A DNA stretch of 64,000 nucleotides from Malurus cyaneus samueli. Its lineage: Eukaryota > Chordata > Aves > Passeriformes > Maluridae. The stretch covers positions 175,309 through 239,308 of the forward strand of contig VKON01002021.1 in NCBI GenBank assembly GCA_009741485.1. The letters are read 5' to 3'. The translations under genes and the position numbers were made by a program. The first letter of the stretch is position 1. Each line of letters opens with the position of its first letter. Under the pieces are notes generated by a model. It saw only the letters and a program-made list of their open reading frames with translations, was not told the origin of the DNA and ran no database searches. Shown one piece after another: positions 11,862-22,879 of this stretch.

Positions 11862-12070
11862 GGTGCCGCACCCCGGGGAGAGGTGCCCGCAACCCGGAGA
11901 GAGGTGCCCGTACCCCGGGGAGAGGGCCCGCACCCCGGAGAGAGGTGCCCGCACCCCGGAGAGAGGTGCCCGCACCCCGGAGAGAGGTGCCCGCACCCCG
12001 GAGAGAGGTGCCCGCACCCCGGAGCAGAGGTGCCCGCACCCCGGGGAGAGGTGCCCGACACCCCGGGGAG
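11862..12070. repeat. 21-bp minisatellite, first array
   Basis: About ten tandem units close to GGTGCCCGCACCCCGGAGAG plus A, beginning 235 bp after the RAP2B stop. One unit is 20 bp and one is 22 bp; the others vary by CGGAGA versus CGGGGA. The array probably lies in the transcribed 3'UTR. Its 21-bp period keeps frames open on both strands. Confidence 0.9.
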
Positions 12071-12106
12071 CCGTGCCAGCCGGAGCCCCCGGCACTCCCG
12101 CAGCGA

Positions 12107-12375
12107 GCCCCGGGCAGCCGTGCCCACAGCCCGGGCAGCCGTGCCCACAGCCCGGGCAGCCGTGCCCACAGCCCGGGCAGCCGTGCCCACAGCCCGGGCA
12201 GCCGTGCCCACAGCCCGGGCAGCCGTGCCCACAGCCCGGGCAGCCGTGCCCACAGCCCGGGCAGCCGTGCCCACAGCCCGGGCAGCCGTGCCCACACCCG
12301 GGCAGCCGTGCCCACAGCCCGGGCAGCCGTGCCCACAGCCCGGGCAGCCGTGCCCACACCCCGGCAGCCGTGCCC
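12107..12375. repeat. 21-bp minisatellite, second array
   Basis: Twelve to thirteen tandem units reading GCCGTGCCCACAGCCCGGGC plus A. Most central copies are identical, so the array is strongly homogenised and probably young or prone to slippage. Each unit carries the palindrome GCCCGGGC, and the complementary strand has repeated GGG runs that could favour quadruplex structure. The last units lose AG or gain CC. It differs in sequence from the first 21-bp array although the period is the same. Confidence 0.93.
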
Positions 12376-15300
12376 GCAGGCCGGCCCGCGGCGCCGCTCC
12401 CCGCGGTCTCTATGCAAGCGGGCGGCGGTGCGGGGCCGTCCCGCCCCGAGAGTTGCACATGGAACTGGGACTGTGACCCGAACGGTGCTGCCAGGCTCGG
12501 GGTGCCGGGCAGCGCTGCCGATATCCCTGGAATAATGCTCTATTTTGTTTACCTGCTGTATCGGATGGGAGTTTGCAGGAGAGTGGTAGCGTGGTGGTTT
12601 TTCTCCTGGTTTTGTTTTATTTGTTTTGTTTTTTTTTTTAAATCAGCTGTGAAAATGTTACAAATCTGCACAATTTTTTAGGCGTGCGTGTGTGTGTGAT
12701 TTCGTTGTGGTTTTGGTTTTTCCCTTGGCCGGGGGTGGGGGGCGGTGGTGCTTTTTGTGCCGAGGGGTTTTGGGTTTGGGTTGGCAATACCTGATTTTGA
12801 TGACTAGCTCTCTCAAGGGCAAAGACTTCCTATGAGTGATGCAGGGCAACAGCAGCCCTGTGTCTGTAGAGTGCCTTCAAAACTCAGCTGTTCCAGCCGG
12901 TGCCAACCTGTGAAAGCTCCACAGAATCCCATTATCTACTACTCCAAAAACTACTTAACAGTTTCCTTGCAGTAATCACACCGAGCAAGCCAGGACAAAA
13001 GGGCCTATTGTTAGTGGAATTTATTTCTTATTTCCATCCGAGCCTTTTAACTGTTATTTCCATGTCTTGCAAGTTCGGGCTTCATTTACTTCAAATTTAC
13101 AAGAATTTAGCCTTTGGGATTTTGGGGGGAAAGGCTCTTTTTTTTATTGTTTTGGTTGGGGTTCTTTTGGTTATTTTTCTGTTTGTTTTGTTTGGGTTTT
13201 TTTTTCTATTTCCCTTTGATTTCATCTTGGGATGTACCTCCAGCCAGCAAAGAAGAAAATCTCATCGTTGTGATGTACCAAGAAAATTCTAACAACTGTC
13301 ATTTTAATTGCACACATGCATTGAAGAGATGTCTATCCATTTTAAGAATTTTAATACAAATGCTGTTTTTTAGAAAACAACTTTGTGCATTGTTATGTGT
13401 CACATGAAACACTGACTGTCACACAGGTTCTTAATCCTGGTTTATACCCAGTAGCAGTGAAAAGTGGAGGGGTCAATTTGGCTAAGAACAGTGGTTAAAA
13501 AAGGCCGATGACAAGATTGCTGTTTTAGCTAATATTTAGTAATTTCTGATGCAGGTTCTTGCTTGTATTCAAGTCCTGGCCCAGTGTGATGGCCACTTGT
13601 GAGAAGAAGGCAGCTTTAGTAAGGTGGCGTGGCCTTACTCCAATAGGCCCTGTAAGAATAGGCCCTTATTCCCTCCTGGGAGCAGCAGGGTGAAGTTCTA
13701 AAGGTCAATTATTGGTGGAATTTAAACTTTTAGTCTTACTGCATTATCACTGTAAAATGATAAACCAGAGCTTTTTGTTTTCTGGTTTGCAGAGGGGCTG
13801 GGGTGGCAGGAGACCTGTGCCCCCATCAGCTGGAAGATCCAAGGAGCTTGTTTACCTCTGTTTTCTTCCTTTCTTTGCCCCTTCTCAAAAGGTTTGCACA
13901 CAAAACCTGCAACTCACCTTTTCCTTCTCCCCCCTCTCCCAAGAAGTCTTGAAATTGTCTTGAATCTCAAAAACAAAGGTTGAGCAATGAATGATGTGTA
14001 AAGGGTTTTTTAATCAGGCCAACTGAAGGGTAACCACCATGATTCTTCTCTGAATCTGGTCATTTCTCCTGCTTTACGTGGGAAAACTTTGTGCTTCAGC
14101 ACTAGAAGAACAATGTGTAGTGTTAATTTGATGCCACGTTTTGAAATCCCTTTGATTGAAATGAAAGTTATCATTTGTGATTTAGTCAGAATTGGATACT
14201 TTTTGTAGCAATGTCAAGTATCTGCTGAAATTTGTAAATGATCGTATCCTGGAAGCGTGTTTGTCCTGCTGAGCTCACACGTGTCCTTCCAGCAGGGACT
14301 GTTTGGGTACAATCAGTGGGGCTGTGTCAATCCCAGTGACTCAACCACAGGAAAATTGGGAGGGTTGGAGAAGGGAACCCCGGTGCTGGTCCCTCACTGC
14401 TGTCCCTGTAATAGACACATTCATTTACCCCCTGTTTCTAAGTGAAAATTGAAAACCTCACTGCAGCTCATCTTCCAGAAATTCCTAAAAACTCCTTAGA
14501 AGCCAGAGGACTCCCATGTTAGGGAGGCAGGGGAATAACACTGATGGAAGGGGTTCTTTTAACCCAGGTACTGCATTGGAAGCTAAGGTAGCCTGACTAC
14601 TGGCACCTCTGCAGCTTACAAACTGCATGTCTGATGTTTAAAAAAAAAAAATTTACATCTCAGTGACTGCCATGGTTCAATTTTGCCTTAAATTCAGTGG
14701 GAATGTACATTCTTTTAGCACCCAACAGGCCTTGCTCTAGCTGAGTCACTGACAGCAGTTGTTCTGGGTGATAAAGACAGGTATTTATTGTTGATAAAGA
14801 CAGGTATTTATTGTGTCCTCCCAAGAGACAGCAGATCCCTCAGCTTCTCCAGCACCTCTGCTTCCCCACTGCCAGAGCTGTGCTTGAAGAATGAGGCAAA
14901 AGCAGGGGTTTGTAGCACACCAAGTTTGTAGCACACACAATATTCCACCAATATTCTTTTCTAAGCCTGGCAGAGCAGCTGAGGGCAGCCAGCTGAGCTT
15001 TGTGCTGGGCCTTGCCGTGCTATATTCTAGTTCTGCCCAAAAAGGTGTATATGTCAAACAGTGAAGCATTTAAGCAGCCATGGCACTGTCTCATCAGGGT
15101 TTTGAATATATTTAGGCATTCGGTGTTCTCTGTGACTGGTGAGGACAGTACAAAGTGTAGAGCTCAGTAGTCTGATCTTCCAAATACTCTGAAGTGTTTT
15201 GGTGCTTGTTAAACATAGGCCTTGTCTTTAAAAAGTCTGAAAAAAATCATCCTGCATTAACTTGACTGAGTGATGAAAGCTATATTAGCTTCGGCACTTG

Positions 15301-15530
15301 AGGGAAATGTTGTATCAATATAAAGGTACTCTTTATTCCTTTTCCCTGTGGGAATATGTTACACCCGTGTCAATACAGAGGTGGTATATCACTCTTTTCA
15401 CAGTGAGAATTGCAAATATTTACTTGTTTTGGAAGAAAAATTACATTCCCGCCAAAATACTACATGACATCGCAGAAATTGTGTAAACAAGGCCTCGGTT
15501 TAAGGCTGGTCTTGTGACCACATGTTTTGC

Positions 15531-15538
15531 TGTACATA
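15531..15538 (+). promoter_or_regulatory. Pumilio-type 3'UTR motif
   Basis: TGTACATA matches the Pumilio recognition element TGTANATA. It is retained in the second copy of this region at 63412-63419. Function is inferred only from the motif and its probable 3'UTR position. Confidence 0.4.
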
Positions 15539-15784
15539 ATGATTGTATTTTTAAAAATCCAAGCTTGTTCTAATGCAAGAAAGCGTGTGTGGTATGCCGT
15601 GTCCGTGATTGTAAGCGTGCCACGTTCCCAGCCCCAGTCCCAGTGCAAATGTGCTTCTGCTCAACGTGATGCTCAGGATGTGTTGATCTGCTGGTGCTGG
15701 AGCTGATGTGCAATTCTGTGGCATCCTGGCGGTTCTGCTTCTCTCTAAAGAATGTACGGCAAGTTGTTTGCAAAGGGCATTTTA

Positions 15785-15790
15785 AATAAA
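15785..15790 (+). terminator. Possible polyadenylation signal
   Basis: AATAAA in the RAP2B downstream region. It is also intact in the second copy at 63681-63686. Confidence 0.35.
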
Positions 15791-16012
15791 GGGCAGCTGG
15801 CTCTTTATGACTTCCTCACTTGGGTGCTCATTGTGTGCAGGTGTTATTGGGGCTCAGGTTTCCTGGAGGAATGACAAAATGCAGAAACTTCCATGTTCTT
15901 TGGGAATTCTGTACGAAAAGGAGTGGCACACGTGTTCTTCACCTTTGGAGCTCATGGACAGCTCCCACGAGGTAAGCCAGAGATACATGCCATGCTCTCC
16001 ACATATTTTTGC

Positions 16013-16018
16013 AATAAA
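16013..16018 (+). terminator. Possible distal polyadenylation signal
   Basis: AATAAA followed by a GT-containing stretch (TGTATGTTGAAGGTGTTT), a reasonable downstream element. In the second copy the same site reads AATTAA (near 63918), so one copy has a base error or a mutation. Confidence 0.4.
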
Positions 16019-16091
16019 GTTTAAGGAGAACACTGTATGTTGAAGGTGTTTCCAAGGCCTGGACTGTCAGCAGAGAAACAGGCCAGAAAAG

Positions 16092-17800
16092 ATTATTTCC
16101 AAAAGAACTGGGTCAGCCTGGAGTGAATTAGAGTTCACGGATACTGAGGCATTTATTCCCTTACAGTATTACTGTACTTCAGCCTCTGCAGTGGCAGTTA
16201 CAGATTGCTGAGCATTAATATTTATGCTCATGTACAAAGTTTTGTCTTGTGTCCACAATTTGGGAGACATCCACATTTTTCCATTTCTAGCATAGAAAAT
16301 TAGGAACTGTGTGCTTGCACTCACTGAATATCAGCCCAGTAGCATAGAAATTCAGGTGTGTGTTTATTTAGCCAATTATAAGCACCTAAAAAGAGGGGTT
16401 TTTTAAAATATTTCACATGCACCTAGCAGTGTGATTTTTTTCCTTTTTAAAAGTTGTAATTTTATTATAAAAGAAAGCCTTCCTTCCCCTATGCCTTTAT
16501 CTGAATTTTCAGGTGTTTATAGGGTAAAGTTTAATTTATTTTCCCCGTTTCTATGGGTGTTTTTTAGCCAGAGGTGATGCTGGGTTTAAGTGAATTGTGA
16601 ATCTATTTGAAATGCCAACAGGGGTATATATTTTTTTTACGTGGTTGTTTCAGAAGTTCCTGTGGAACCCTGGGCAGCCAGGGAGAGCAGGGTTTAAAGC
16701 TGAGTGTGCTGAGTGTTCTGGGTATCACAGCCCCCTGGGATGAGGAACATCCACCCCAGCTCGGAGCAGGGATGGAGGCTGCATCCCAAACACTGTCCTG
16801 CAGCTGCTCACTGCTGTAGCAAAGAGCAGAAGTTACACAGAGCCGTCACTTGATTTTTTTTTGATTTTTCAGTGGCTGCCAAGAGCTACATAAGCCCCTG
16901 AACTATGTCAGAACTGGAGGGAGAACAAAGGTGCCCTGAGTTTGCCTTTCCCTCCTGCCCTGCTGCCTCCTGTGCCCTCAGGAGCTCTGTGAGCCTCTCA
17001 GTCTGAGGGTCACTGCAGGGCTGTGTGCTCACACAGATGAAAACACACATCTTCCAAAATTTAAAAAAATCCCACCATTTTCAGCTCCATACTTCAGGAA
17101 GCAAGGCTGCTGTGTTGCTTTGGTTTAAGTCCTAGACTGTAGAAACTTTACAGAGGGAAGGACGAGTTCCTTTGGGTGGCCCCACCCTCCACTCTGAAGA
17201 ACCCTGGATATACTCTCTGGGATCCAGAGGCTGGATGGAAAATGTATGATGTGAGTAGGCTCGAAATGGAATTAATATGAAACTCTTACCATTTTTATTC
17301 ACTTGAAACGGGGTCAATTTCAAACCAATCTCTTTGCAAGATGAAACACACTGACTTCAAAACGGGCTTTTGTGGCGATACATCACAGCACTTATCAAAT
17401 TAACAAAGGGCTGAGCCAGCAGGTAACAAGGTACATACTCAGCTGGGGCTGAGCTTTCTTCCAAGGACAGGTATTATTTTTAAGTCTAATAACTATGGAA
17501 AAAGCAAATATGTTTTTTTAAACCCTCAGGAAAGGTTCAGTCTGAAAAAACAGTGATTGCAGGACTCAGGGAGGATTATGGTAATTTATTTCAATTAATT
17601 CAATGCAAAACAGATTATATATCACTGTGCTTCACCATCTTGTGGAAAATCTAGCATTCAAAATGTAGCATAATCAGATTTTGATTTATGCAAACTCTCT
17701 CTGGAAGACACTCTGCCAGTCTCTTGTTTTGCAGCGATGGGAAGTCAATGTTTCCCTGAGGAAACGGGGTTCTAGCAAGGCTGGGATCAGCCGTGGGCAC
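16092..17800. other. No identified gene
   Basis: AT-rich unique sequence with T runs (about 16425-16445, 16625-16640, 16850-16870). No open frame of convincing composition and no RNA gene was seen. Confidence 0.5.
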
Positions 17801-18110
17801 TGGGCTGGGGCTCCGGGAGGCTCCGGGAGGGCAGAACTGCGCTCTGCGGAACAGGACAGCTCTGTGGGCACGGGGCTGTTTCTCCAGGAGGCTCCAGGAG
17901 GGTCTGGGAGGGCAGAACTGCTCTCTGTGGAACAGGACAGCTCTGTGGGCACGGGGCTGTTTCTCCAGGAGGCTCCGGGAGGGCAGAACTGCGCTCTGAG
18001 GAACAGGACAGCTCTGTGGGCACGGGGCTGTTTCTCCAGGAGGCTCCAGGAGGGCAGAACTGCTCTCTGCAGATCAGGACAGCTCTGCCAGCGGGCACGG
18101 GGCTGTTCCT
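17801..18110. repeat. 71-bp tandem repeat, about four copies
   Basis: Four tandem copies containing GGAGGGCAGAACTG, GGAACAGGACAGCTCTGTGG and GCACGGGGCTGTTTCTCCAG. The unit is about 71 bp; one copy is about 81 bp because of a 10-base duplication of the GGAGG(G/T)CT motif. The fourth copy is diverged (CAGATCAGGACAG). Open frames of 114-183 codons here are repeat products. Confidence 0.88.
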
Positions 18111-19371
18111 CCAGAACTGCAGCCTGGGCACAGACAGGTGAGGATCAGCCCCAGCCCCAGGGACTCTGGTCTCTGCTCACAGAACAGCACAGCCCCAGCT
18201 CAGGCTGTTTGCACAGCAGCTCGGGGGGCTGAGGAGCACACACAGCCCCCTTCTCCACCATCCCCAGCCGTGTGTGGGGTCTCACCGTGCTCCTCCCTCT
18301 GCTCTCGCTGCAGCTGTACAAGGGAAGAGTCTGAAAACCTCGGGACGCTTCTCTGTTCTCAGCTTCCTCCGCCCGTCCTGTTCACACACTCACACACTTC
18401 TGCTTCCTCCCCTTCTACCCCAGCAGAGCAAAATACAATGGTTGCAGTTGCATTTGGGGTGCTGGGAAGGAAGGCACACGGACCCTGAGGTGGGTAAAGG
18501 CTCAGTTTGGCTGCAGCCCCTCAGCTCCCCTGTGACAGACCCACAGAGATGGGGGCTGCAAAGTGTCCCGAAACGCAGGCTGCAGCCTCACCTTGTGCCC
18601 AGGCATAGCAGGGAGCTAAATGAGCTAAATGACTGCCTCGAGGTTCACACACGGGTATCCATAATGTGCATTTGCAGTCATTGTCGTTCCAGTCCCTGCT
18701 CATTTCACTGGGTGTGGAACAGTTGCTGTGTGACAGCAGCTCTGCCCTGATCTGAAATACAACCCAGTCCATGAATCGCAATGCCCAGCTGTGGTCCTCA
18801 GGCTCTGTGCGTTATTGAGGGAACTTACAAACGCTAATTTTAAGCAATAAATTCTGATTAATGTTCAGGGTTTAAGCTATTAAAAGGGTTTGTTCTGATG
18901 AGAAGCAGTCACCAATCTGCTGACTTGCCTTTGGCGGTGAAAAGGTTTATGGTTATTGAATTATTTGTAAAATAATGCTAAGTAAGTTTATATATTTATT
19001 GTTTATGGGCTACTAATTTCTATTGTTTATTGATGGGGCATGTTGAATCCACTCCTCCTCAGTGTGTTTTTAGGCTGTCTGAGGGTTTCGCTCGGTTCTC
19101 CCCGCTTTCCCAGAGGCGATCGCTGGGCTGGGCTGTTCGCAGCCCCTTCTGCTGCTACAGCTGAGCCATCGGGCTGGCACGCGTGTTCACAGAGCCGTGC
19201 TGCCCGCAAAACTGTTTGAAATGCTGTGTCGGGAGATGTCGGTTCTTCTAAACCGTTATCAAATGCTGCTGTCGGGAGATGTCGGTTCTTTGTGTGAGCC
19301 CTGCCGGGCAGCGAATCCGAGCTGCAGCCGCTGCGGGTGCGGGAGGTGCTCCCGGTGGCCGGGGGGGGACC
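18111..19371. other. No identified gene; short local duplication
   Basis: Mostly unique sequence. At 19218-19248 and 19260-19291 a segment containing GTCGGGAGATGTCGGTTCTT occurs twice in tandem, just before the GT-rich array. Nothing else was recognised. Confidence 0.5.
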
Positions 19372-20390
19372 GTTGTGCCCCGTGTGCCCGCTGAGGTGTC
19401 CCCAGCCCGTGTGTCCCGTGTGCCCGTGTGTCCCGTGTGCCCGCTGGAGGTGTCCCCCAGCCCGTGTGTCCCGTGTGTCCCGTGTGTCCCGTGTGCCCGC
19501 TGGGGTGTCCCCAGCCCGTGTGTCCCGTGTGCCCGTGTGTCCCGTGTGCCCGTGGAGGTCCCCAGCCGGTGTGTCGTGTGTCCCGTGTGTCCCGTGTGCC
19601 CGCTGGAGGTGTCCCCAGCCCGTGTGTCCTCCCGTGTGTCCCGGTGTCCCGTGTGCCGCGAGGTGTCCCCCAGCCCGTGTGTCCCGTGTGTCCCGTGTGT
19701 CCGCTGGAGGTGTCCCAGCCCGTGTGTCCCGTGTGTCCTGTGTCCGTGTGTCCGTGTGTCCCGTGCCGTGTGTCCCCAGCCCGTGTTCCGGTTCCCGCTG
19801 GAGGTCCACGCTGGTCCCGTGTGCCCGCTGAGTGTCCCCAGCCCTTCTCCTCTGTGCCGCTGGAGGTGTCCCCGCCCGGCTCTCCCCTTGTCCCGCTCCC
19901 CGTGTGCCCGTCTCCCCCCGGCTCTCCCGTGTGCCCGGCTCTCCCGTGCCCGCGTCCGGCTCTCCCGTGTGTCCCGTGTGTCCCGTGTGCCCGCTGGAGG
20001 TGTCCCCAGCCCGGCTCTCCCGTGTGCCCGGCTCTCCCGTGTGCCCGCTGGAGTGTCCCCAGCCCGGCTCTCCCCTGTGCCCGGCTCTCCCGTGTGCCCG
20101 GCTCTCCCGTGTGCCCGGCTCTCCCGTGTGCCCGGCTCTCCCGTGTGCCCGCGCTGCTCCCCGTGTGCCCGGCTCTCCCGTGTGCCCGCTCTCCCGTGTG
20201 CCCGCTGGAGCGTCCCCAGCCCGGCTCTCCCGTGTGCCCGGCTCTCCCGTGTGCCCGCTGGAGCTGTCCCCAGCCCGGCTCTCCCCTGTGCCCGGCTCTC
20301 CCGTGTGTCCCGTGTGTCCCGTGTGCCCGCTGGAGCTGTCCCAGCCCTGCTTCCCCTGTGCCCGGCTCTCCCGTGTGCCCGCTGGCACGG
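19372..20390. repeat. GT/C-rich compound minisatellite (9 and 17 bp)
   Basis: The left half is built on CGTGTGTCC (9 bp) mixed with GTGCCCGCTGGAGGTGTCCC blocks. The right half is built on CCCGGCTCTCCCGTGTG (17 bp) with the same CCCGCTGGAG blocks. The array keeps all frames nearly stop-free, giving overlapping predicted proteins up to about 520 residues on the minus strand, with no independent coding signal. Confidence 0.88.
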
Positions 20391-22528
20391 TGCGTGCGGC
20401 TGCACAGAGCCCCTGACTGCGCTGGGAGGGCACCGTGCGGCCCCGGTTGGCACCTCCGAGTGCCCAGGGCCAGCCAGGCCAGCCCGGGGCTCCTGTGCGG
20501 GGCCGAGCCCAGCCTGGCCCGGCACAGGCTCGGCGGGGCTGGCAGAGCAGCTGCTTTGGGAGCTCTGCAGCTGCTTCCTTCAGCCTTGGGAGCTGCAATC
20601 ACTGACTTCGCAAAAGAAATCATTGTGTGTATTCTGTCCTTTTTCTCAGCCGTGCTAATCCCCTGATATGTTTCGGAGCTGGCATTTATGTTTCTCCATT
20701 TACGTTTCACCAAACTGGCTGGCTTTTGTGAGCCTGTTTGGGTAAAAACTGAGAGTAAACATGTTTTGTTTTACTTTTTTTTTTTTTTTTCTTTTTAAAA
20801 CTAGAGTCAGTGACTGCTCCAAATTGTATTTGAATTGACAAGTCCCAGGTTTGATTTCCAAAGGGAGTCAGTGCACTAACTCGTGTCATTAGCCCAGCAC
20901 CTTCCCAGACAGCTGCGGGGGAAGGTTTTCAAGAGGAAGGCACTTGATGTTTGTCAGCAGGAAAGTGCCAGCCAGTGGCTTAGTCTGGATCGATTAACGA
21001 GGTTTGTCCTGTTGCCAATGCTCATTTTTATTATCCAGACTTCCCTTTTGGGAATAGCCTAAATAGATGGAATCAGTGCTTCTGCCTAAAGTGTGTGGCA
21101 GTTGGGATTTGTGGTTGTTTCTTCACCAACCCTCTCTCATTCACTTTATGATTTACAGGTTTTTAAGGAACTAACACTTCTATAAAGACAACAGTGAACA
21201 CGAACTCACAACCTTCTACATGGGTTATACAATCAGCAGTCACCAAGTACAGAAATTAAATCCCTTTTTTTTCTTGGCAGATGTGCCCCTGGCAGGAGGC
21301 TCAGTCTGGAGAAAAGGGGGATCGGGGGGGACCTTGTGACAATTCCCTGGCAGGAGGGGGCAGCCGGGTGGGTGTCAGGCTCTGCTCCAGGGAACAGGGA
21401 CAGGCCAAGAGGCGATTGGTGTTTTGGGTATTTAGAAACAGTATGTACTTGGTATGTATTGATATTTTTAATCGATGTTGTGTGATTATTCAGTGGTAAT
21501 TGCTAGTATTTCATTAGGATTCTTTGTCCTCTTATGAGTTCTCACTCCCCACCCTGTCCAGCACAGAAATGCCCAGGTCAGTGGGTGAGCTCTGGGTCTC
21601 TGCAGCACAACACCCACACCCAGTCCAGGGCAGGGTTTTCTCTCACCATACAATCCTCAGTTTCTGACATGGATGCTTCCCTTCACACACGGCTGGGCAG
21701 GCAATTTCTGTGCTGATCACCATAGAAACCTGCAGATCCATCACTTGGTCTGACCGTTCTCATGCTGTAGCAGGGAGCTGGCATCAGAAAATGCAAATAA
21801 GGGGCGGGAGAGAAGCTTGGTGAAAGCGGTGCCTTTCTTCTTTATTTCGGCAAAGCTGATCTTTATTCTAAGCTGCCCCTATTCCTATTTAACCCAAACT
21901 CAGGCTTTCTCCTTAATAATATTTTTGTGGCTCTTCCCTGAGTGCTTGTGCTGTCCCTGCTGCCGGTTTGGGATGAGGCTTTTGTCACAGACCTCAACAC
22001 GGGAGTGGTTTGGCCTCTCCAAGGTCTGATCAGACTCCAGTGGGGGCTTTCTCAGTACCTTGAAGTGTCCTGGACCCACCAGCTCCTCTCCTGTGGAGGA
22101 GAATTTTTATAGCTTGTCTCAACTGGTTGCATAGGATCTTAGGTAATTCTATTACTGATCAATGTTTTTTTCAGTGCCATCCTACTGACAGCTTAAACAT
22201 GAATGATTCCCAAGAATATTGGAAAACAGGTTGATTTCCTTAAAATAAAAAGGCGAGGAAAGGCTAATTTACACTTGCAGATAAATAGTCCCAGTAGTCA
22301 CTATTGCAGCTGCACATAAACACTGCGAGTGTTTAACTGAGCTGACCCTGCGTGCTCTGTGCTCCCCACGGCAGCCAGGGCTGTGTCAGCTCGAGCTGTG
22401 GCTCCTGGAGACAGGAGGGGCTGACAGCAGTAACAGGTTGCTTCTGCAGGAAAACAGCACAAAGGTACAGCAGCAGGAGGAGGAGGGTTGGTCTGGAGAA
22501 CAGAAATGCAATAGATGATCCAGCCCTG
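20391..22528. other. No identified gene
   Basis: Unique sequence with a T-run at about 20768-20790. Open frames are short and low-scoring. No RNA gene or other mobile element was recognised. Confidence 0.5.
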
Positions 22529-22680
22529 ATTCAGAATCCCTGGAAGTGCCCAAGGCCAGGCTGGACAGGGCTTGGAGCAGCCTGGGATGGTGGAAAGTGT
22601 CCCTGCCCATAGCAGGGGGTGAACAAGGTGGGCTTTGAGGTCCCTTCTCACCCAAACCATCCTGACATTCTGTGATTCAG
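22529..22680 (+). mobile_element. CR1 LINE 3'-end fragment
   Basis: The stretch has the order and wording of the avian CR1 3' end: TCCCTGGAAGTGCCCAAGGC, then AGGCTGGACAGGGCTTGGAG, GTCCCTGCCCATAGCAGGGG, GAGGTCCCTTCTCACCCAAA and the terminal ATTCTGTGATTCAG. CR1 copies are usually 5'-truncated like this one, and only about 150 bp of the 3' region remains. It is the clearest phylogenetic hint in the window. CR1 also occurs in other reptiles. Confidence 0.85.
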
Positions 22681-22879
22681 AAGTGTGCCCAGTGGATTTT
22701 AGTCACACACACACAAAACCAACACGCAAACATCATGGTGTGGCTCATGTTCCTGCAGAGGTGTCTCTGTGTCTTTCAGGTGGTGGGAGTTCAGAGCACT
22801 AATCATGGTAACTCTGAGATTTGCTTCTTGGATTATGTAGCAAACCAGCCTGGAGAAAGCTGCAGTAGGAAAAAGATAT

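Larger units (their letters stand above)
9690..12480. promoter_or_regulatory. CpG island spanning RAP2B
   Basis: An abrupt change to very GC- and CpG-rich sequence begins near 9690 and ends near 12480, where T- and A-rich sequence resumes. It contains the 29-bp array, the RAP2B promoter, 5'UTR and coding exon, and the two 21-bp arrays. A single CpG island covering promoter and coding exon is common for intronless housekeeping-type genes. The left part (9690-10060) is open on the minus strand and ends in the residues EEMWNPDVDDTW then a stop. This could mark a divergent transcript, but there is no support beyond the open frame. Confidence 0.8.
11628..16040 (+). other. Probable RAP2B 3'UTR and flank
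   Basis: No new coding gene is seen after the RAP2B stop. The first 850 bp hold two 21-bp arrays inside the CpG island. From about 12480 the sequence is T-rich and AT-richer, with long T runs at 12630, 13140 and 13200, as in long vertebrate 3'UTRs. A Pumilio-type motif (15531-15538) and two AATAAA signals (15785-15790, 16013-16018) make an end near 16.04 kb plausible. The true 3' end could be earlier or later. Confidence 0.5.

Noticed and set aside
19027..20713. Minus-strand proteins of 420-520 residues rich in HTGHTG and RAHGRAG
   Set aside because: They follow the GT/C-rich minisatellite exactly. Only the short ends lie in unique sequence, with no domain.
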